A stretch of DNA of 17,143 nt from positions 1 through 17,143 of the forward strand of contig JAYZFP010000181.1 of the NCBI GenBank assembly GCA_036336715.1, read 5' to 3'. Position numbers and translations under genes: made by a program. The notes under the pieces are model-generated. The model saw only the letters and a program-made list of their open reading frames with translations. It was not told the DNA's origin and searched no databases. This DNA comes from JABAAE01 sp036336715. Its GTDB lineage: Bacteria; Planctomycetota; Planctomycetia; Pirellulales; Pirellulaceae. This document shows positions 13,805-17,143 of this stretch, piece after piece (the first letter of the stretch is position 1; every line of letters begins with the position of its first letter).

Positions 13805-16800
13805 ATGATTCACCGACTTGCTGTTTCTGCTGCGATTCTGCTGCTTCTCTCCGCAGCTTCACTGGGAAATGAAAATGATTCCGTAACGGAAAAGATCCCT
13901 GATGGAGTGGCGATTGGGGAAATCAGGGTGGCCCCTGAGCGGCTGAGCCTTTCCGGGCGATTTGATTATCGTCAACTGCTGATAACGGGCATGGCAGGCG
14001 ATGGCCAGACCGTCGACCTGACCCGGATGGCCACGATCGTCGAAAAACCTGATTTTGTTGACGTCTCACCCGGAAAACTGGTTGCGGTCCGGGGTGACGG
14101 TGAAGGCGAAATACGCTTTCAAGCAAACGGCAAGAGCTTCAGCGTACCCGTTTCGGTCCGCAACTTTTCCCAAAAGAAAACACCGGGCTTTATTAGGGAC
14201 GTGCAACCGGTCCTCTCCCGACTCGGATGCAACGCGGGAACCTGCCATGGAGCGAAAGATGGCAAAGGAGGCTTTAAACTCTCCCTGCGTGGTTACGATT
14301 CCATCTACGATTACCGGGGCTTCACCGACGACCTCTCCGCCCGACGGATCAATCGTGTTGCCCCCGACCAGAGCCTGATGTTGCTCAAGGCATCCGGTTC
14401 CATTCCACATGTAGGCGGTCAACTGACTCAACCGGGCGAGCCCTACTACGAAATCATCCGGGACTGGATTGCCAGTGGCGTCCCCTACGACCGCGAGACG
14501 CCCAGGGTAAACAGTATCGAAATCTTTCCCAAGAACCCGATTCTGCCCCGTGCCAATCTGAAACAGCAGATTACCGTCACAGCCACCTACTCGGACGGAT
14601 CAAAAAAGGACGTGACCCGCGAGGCTTTTGTCGAGAGTGGAAACATCGAGATTATCAAGGAAGAAAAAGGTGGAGTCGTGAGTGTTCTGCGGCGGGGCGA
14701 AGCCCCCGTTCTGGTCCGCTTCGAGGGAGCCTACGCCGCCACAACCCTGACGGTGATGGGAGATCGCAGTGGTTTCAGCTGGAAGCAACCGGAGGAATTC
14801 AACTACATCGACGGACATGTTTACGACAAGCTGGAGCGGATGAAAATCCTGCCCAGCGAACTCTGCACCGATGACGAGTTCTGTCGGCGTGTCCATATCG
14901 ATATCACCGGCCTGCCGCCCACACCCGAGCAGCTTTTGGATTTCCGCAACGACAAGCGGCCCTCCCGGGAGAAACGGGACGCGCTGATTGACGACCTGGT
15001 GGGCAACCGGGCCTACGTGGAACACTGGACCAACAAGTGGGCCGACATGCTTCAGGTCAACCGCAAGTTCCTGGGGGAAGAGGGGTCGATCGCCCTTCGC
15101 AACTGGATCAAGCAGCAAATTGCGTCCAACAGGCCTTACGACGAGTTCGCCCGAGAAGTCCTGACGGCGTCTGGCTCCAACCTCGAAAATCCACCGGCCT
15201 CCTACTACAAGGTTCTCCGCGATCCCGCGGACATCATGGAAAACACGACGCACTTGTTCCTGTCGGTCCGCTTCAACTGCAACAAGTGCCACGATCACCC
15301 CTTTGAGCGGTGGACCCAGGATCAGTATTACAACCTGGCCGCCTACTTCGCCCAGGTCGGGCGCAAGGAAGATGCCGCGTTTGCGGGCAAGAAAATTGGT
15401 GGGACAGCTGTCGAAGGGGCCAAGCCGCTGGTCGAGGTGATTTTTGACCGCGAGAGCGGTGAGGTAAAGCACGATCGCACCGGCCAGGTCGTCGCTCCGG
15501 CCACGCCTTACGTGCATTCCGAATCCCGCACGGAGGGTCTGACGCGGCGGGAACAACTGGCTGACTGGATGACGTCCTCAAAAAACCAGTACTTTGCCCG
15601 CAGCTATGTGAATCGGCTCTGGGGCTACCTTTTCGGTACCGGGATCATCGACCCCATCGACGACATCCGGGCCGGCAATCCGCCGACCAATCCGCAGCTG
15701 CTCGATGCCCTCGAAAAAGACTTTATCGAGAGTGGCTTTGACGTGCAGCGGATGGTGAAGACGATCTGCAAATCACGAACCTACCAGCACTCCATTCGTA
15801 CCAATCGCTGGAACGTCGACGACACGATCAATTACTCCCACTCCATCCCCCGTCGGCTGCCGGCAGAGGTGCTGTATGACTCGATCCACGCGGTCACCGG
15901 ATCCATGCTGCGAATCAACGGCGTGCCCGTCGGGTTTCGTGCAGCGGAACTGCCGGACTCCGGTCTCAAGGTTCCGTTTCTCGATGATTTCGGCAAGCCG
16001 GTCCGTGAAAGCGTCTGTGAATGCGAACGGTCCGGAGACGTCCTGATGAAAGCCGTTATGAAACTGGTGAACGGCCCTACGGTTGACCAGGCGATCAGCA
16101 ATCCGTCCAACGCCATCACCCGTATGGTCAGCCAGGTACCGGATGACCGGGAATTGATCCGTAAACTTTACCAGCGGATTCTTTGCAGGGACCCGAGTGA
16201 CCAGGAAATCAATGACGGCATCCAGTTCGCACTTGCGACGCCGGGTGCCGATTACAAAGCCAATGCCGAAAAGCTGGCTGAATACGAAAAAAGCATCCCC
16301 GCCCGGCAGGCCGAATGGGAAAAAACTCTCGTTCGAAACACGGCCTGGCAAACTGTCCAACCCCGGGACTTTCAATCAGATGCCGGGGCCACCTTCGAGG
16401 TGGGCAAGGACAATTCAGTTTTTGTCGCCGGCCAAAATGGACACGACAACTACCGGTTCCAGGTGCACTCGGATCTGAAAAATGTCACCGGCATCAAACT
16501 GGAGGCCCTCCAGGACAAGCGGCTCCCCAAGGGGGGACCGGGACGGGCTGAAAACGGCAATTTTGTGCTCAGTGAACTCAAGCTGTTTGCCGCACCCAAA
16601 AAGGATCCCTCGAAAAGGGTCGAAATCAAGTTGGTACGGCCATCCGCTTCGTTCTCGCAGGAAGGATGGGCGATTGCCGGCACCCTGGATGGTAACCCGG
16701 CAACCGGCTGGGCGGTCTCTCCCAGGTTCAACCAGTCTCATTCGGCCATTTTTGAAACGGGCAGCAACGCCGGTTTTGACCAGGGCACGATTTTCAGTTT

Positions 16801-17119
16801 CGAAATGCTGCAAAGGTTTCCGGACAAGACGCACCAACTGGGCAAATTCCGTCTTTCGTTTTCCACCAGCCCGCGTCCGCTGAAAATGAAGCCCAGTGAT
16901 CCCAAACTGGCGGAACTGGTTGCCATCCCGGTTTCCAAACGAAACGCCGGGCAGGCAAAGGAAATGCGTGACCGATACCTGAAAACGGATCGCACCTACG
17001 AGGAATTGAAACGGCAAGTCGAGCTTTCCAAGCATGAGATGGAAAACAAAAGGCTGGTTGGCGTTCAGGACCTGGCCTGGGCACTGATCAACAGTCCTTC
17101 CTTTCTCTTCAACCGATAA
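13805..17119 (+). CDS. Exported DUF1549/DUF1553 protein (PSCyt2/PSD1) with Ig-like domains
   Basis: A 1104-residue protein, complete. The signal peptide covers about residues 1-21. Residues 35-125 form a beta-rich domain. Residues 130-230 form a cytochrome-like domain with GCNAGTCHG, an unusual C-x4-CH (C142, C147, H148). Residues 240-325 are an Ig-like (BIG2-type) domain, VNSIEIFPKNPIL to TTLTVMG. DUF1549 spans about 335-545 and includes RRVHIDITGLPPTPEQL and FNCNKCHDHPFERWT, a canonical CxxCH (C492, C495, H496). DUF1553 begins near 575 (LTRREQLADWMTSSKNQYFARSY, then NRLWGYLFGTGI). Its closing segment VQDLAWALINSPSFLFNR is found only at 1087-1104, because a galactose-binding-like beta-sandwich (about 845-1015, with GTLDGNPATGWAV) and flanking helices are inserted. 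In planctomycetes this gene is usually followed by a DUF1501 gene. The biochemical role is unknown. Confidence 0.9.
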   Translation: MIHRLAVSAAILLLLSAASLGNENDSVTEKIPDGVAIGEIRVAPERLSLSGRFDYRQLLITGMAGDGQTVDLTRMATIVEKPDFVDVSPGKLVAVRGDGEGEIRFQANGKSFSVPVSVRNFSQKKTPGFIRDVQPVLSRLGCNAGTCHGAKDGKGGFKLSLRGYDSIYDYRGFTDDLSARRINRVAPDQSLMLLKASGSIPHVGGQLTQPGEPYYEIIRDWIASGVPYDRETPRVNSIEIFPKNPILPRANLKQQITVTATYSDGSKKDVTREAFVESGNIEIIKEEKGGVVSVLRRGEAPVLVRFEGAYAATTLTVMGDRSGFSWKQPEEFNYIDGHVYDKLERMKILPSELCTDDEFCRRVHIDITGLPPTPEQLLDFRNDKRPSREKRDALIDDLVGNRAYVEHWTNKWADMLQVNRKFLGEEGSIALRNWIKQQIASNRPYDEFAREVLTASGSNLENPPASYYKVLRDPADIMENTTHLFLSVRFNCNKCHDHPFERWTQDQYYNLAAYFAQVGRKEDAAFAGKKIGGTAVEGAKPLVEVIFDRESGEVKHDRTGQVVAPATPYVHSESRTEGLTRREQLADWMTSSKNQYFARSYVNRLWGYLFGTGIIDPIDDIRAGNPPTNPQLLDALEKDFIESGFDVQRMVKTICKSRTYQHSIRTNRWNVDDTINYSHSIPRRLPAEVLYDSIHAVTGSMLRINGVPVGFRAAELPDSGLKVPFLDDFGKPVRESVCECERSGDVLMKAVMKLVNGPTVDQAISNPSNAITRMVSQVPDDRELIRKLYQRILCRDPSDQEINDGIQFALATPGADYKANAEKLAEYEKSIPARQAEWEKTLVRNTAWQTVQPRDFQSDAGATFEVGKDNSVFVAGQNGHDNYRFQVHSDLKNVTGIKLEALQDKRLPKGGPGRAENGNFVLSELKLFAAPKKDPSKRVEIKLVRPSASFSQEGWAIAGTLDGNPATGWAVSPRFNQSHSAIFETGSNAGFDQGTIFSFEMLQRFPDKTHQLGKFRLSFSTSPRPLKMKPSDPKLAELVAIPVSKRNAGQAKEMRDRYLKTDRTYEELKRQVELSKHEMENKRLVGVQDLAWALINSPSFLFNR

Positions 17120-17136
17120 ATGGCTCCCACCGGATG

Positions 17137-17143
17137 AAGGAGG
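17137..17143 (+). promoter_or_regulatory. Shine-Dalgarno of a gene starting just beyond the window
   Basis: The window ends with AAGGAGG, a near-perfect anti-16S complement, 18 bp after the DUF1549/DUF1553 stop. A start codon is expected within about 5-10 nt outside the window. By family precedent the next gene would encode a DUF1501 protein; that part is inference. Confidence 0.6.

Noticed and set aside
12953..13813. 286-codon open frame on the minus strand
   Set aside because: It is antisense to the WD40 repeats; its repetitive composition mirrors the propeller codons.
14600..15556. 318-codon open frame on the minus strand
   Set aside because: It is antisense to the DUF1549/DUF1553 gene, whose domains are unmistakable. 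There is no start context or recognisable protein.

Overview
The window looks like chromosomal DNA from a member of the Planctomycetes. Three things point there: a PSCyt1-type cytochrome fused to WD40 repeats, followed by a very large DUF1549/DUF1553 protein, a pair of families that is hugely expanded in planctomycetes; a gene that I recognise as the Minf_1886 family, restricted to Planctomycetes and Verrucomicrobia; and the style of the small membrane protein and lipoprotein genes. Base composition appears moderately GC-rich throughout (judged by eye, not computed). I see no sharp compositional break, insertion sequence, CRISPR array, tRNA or rRNA.

Layout. (1) 1-4997, plus strand: a surface-glycan cluster. 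It holds the 3' end of a GT4 glycosyltransferase, a SAM-dependent methyltransferase, a GT8-like transferase (these three overlap by ATGA), an unassigned probable GT-A transferase and a second, complete GT4 enzyme. (2) 5106-6617, minus strand: an exported esterase of the Esterase D/enterochelin esterase type, convergent with the glycan cluster. (3) 6618-6963: a divergent intergenic region with a long imperfect inverted repeat and a near-palindrome. (4) 6964-9054, plus strand: ricT (PSP1 domain; TTG start with a good Shine-Dalgarno), the Minf_1886-family gene 3 bp later, a small C-terminal-anchor membrane protein whose last codons and stop are tandemly repeated, and a small lipoprotein. (5) 9285-10043: a xylose-isomerase-like TIM-barrel protein. 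(6) 10246-12042: a membrane-anchored eight-heme cytochrome c behind a convincing sigma70-type promoter. (7) 12356-17119: the PSCyt1-WD40 gene and the 1104-residue DUF1549/DUF1553 gene. The window ends on a perfect Shine-Dalgarno, so another gene, probably part of the same operon, starts just outside.

How they fit together. Region 1 would assemble and decorate an exported polysaccharide or lipid-linked glycan. Region 4 links an RNA-processing factor (RicT; in Bacillus it is a partner of RNase Y) to a protein known only from the PVC group, which makes a functional pairing worth testing. Regions 6 and 7 put about ten c-type or c-like heme motifs in three exported proteins within 7 kb. I read this as periplasmic electron transfer or redox chemistry of unknown substrate. 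No part of the window is an obvious defence or mobile system. The best candidates for something undescribed are the ricT/Minf_1886 pair, the octaheme cytochrome, and the PSCyt module with its C-x4-CH motif and its large domain insertion.
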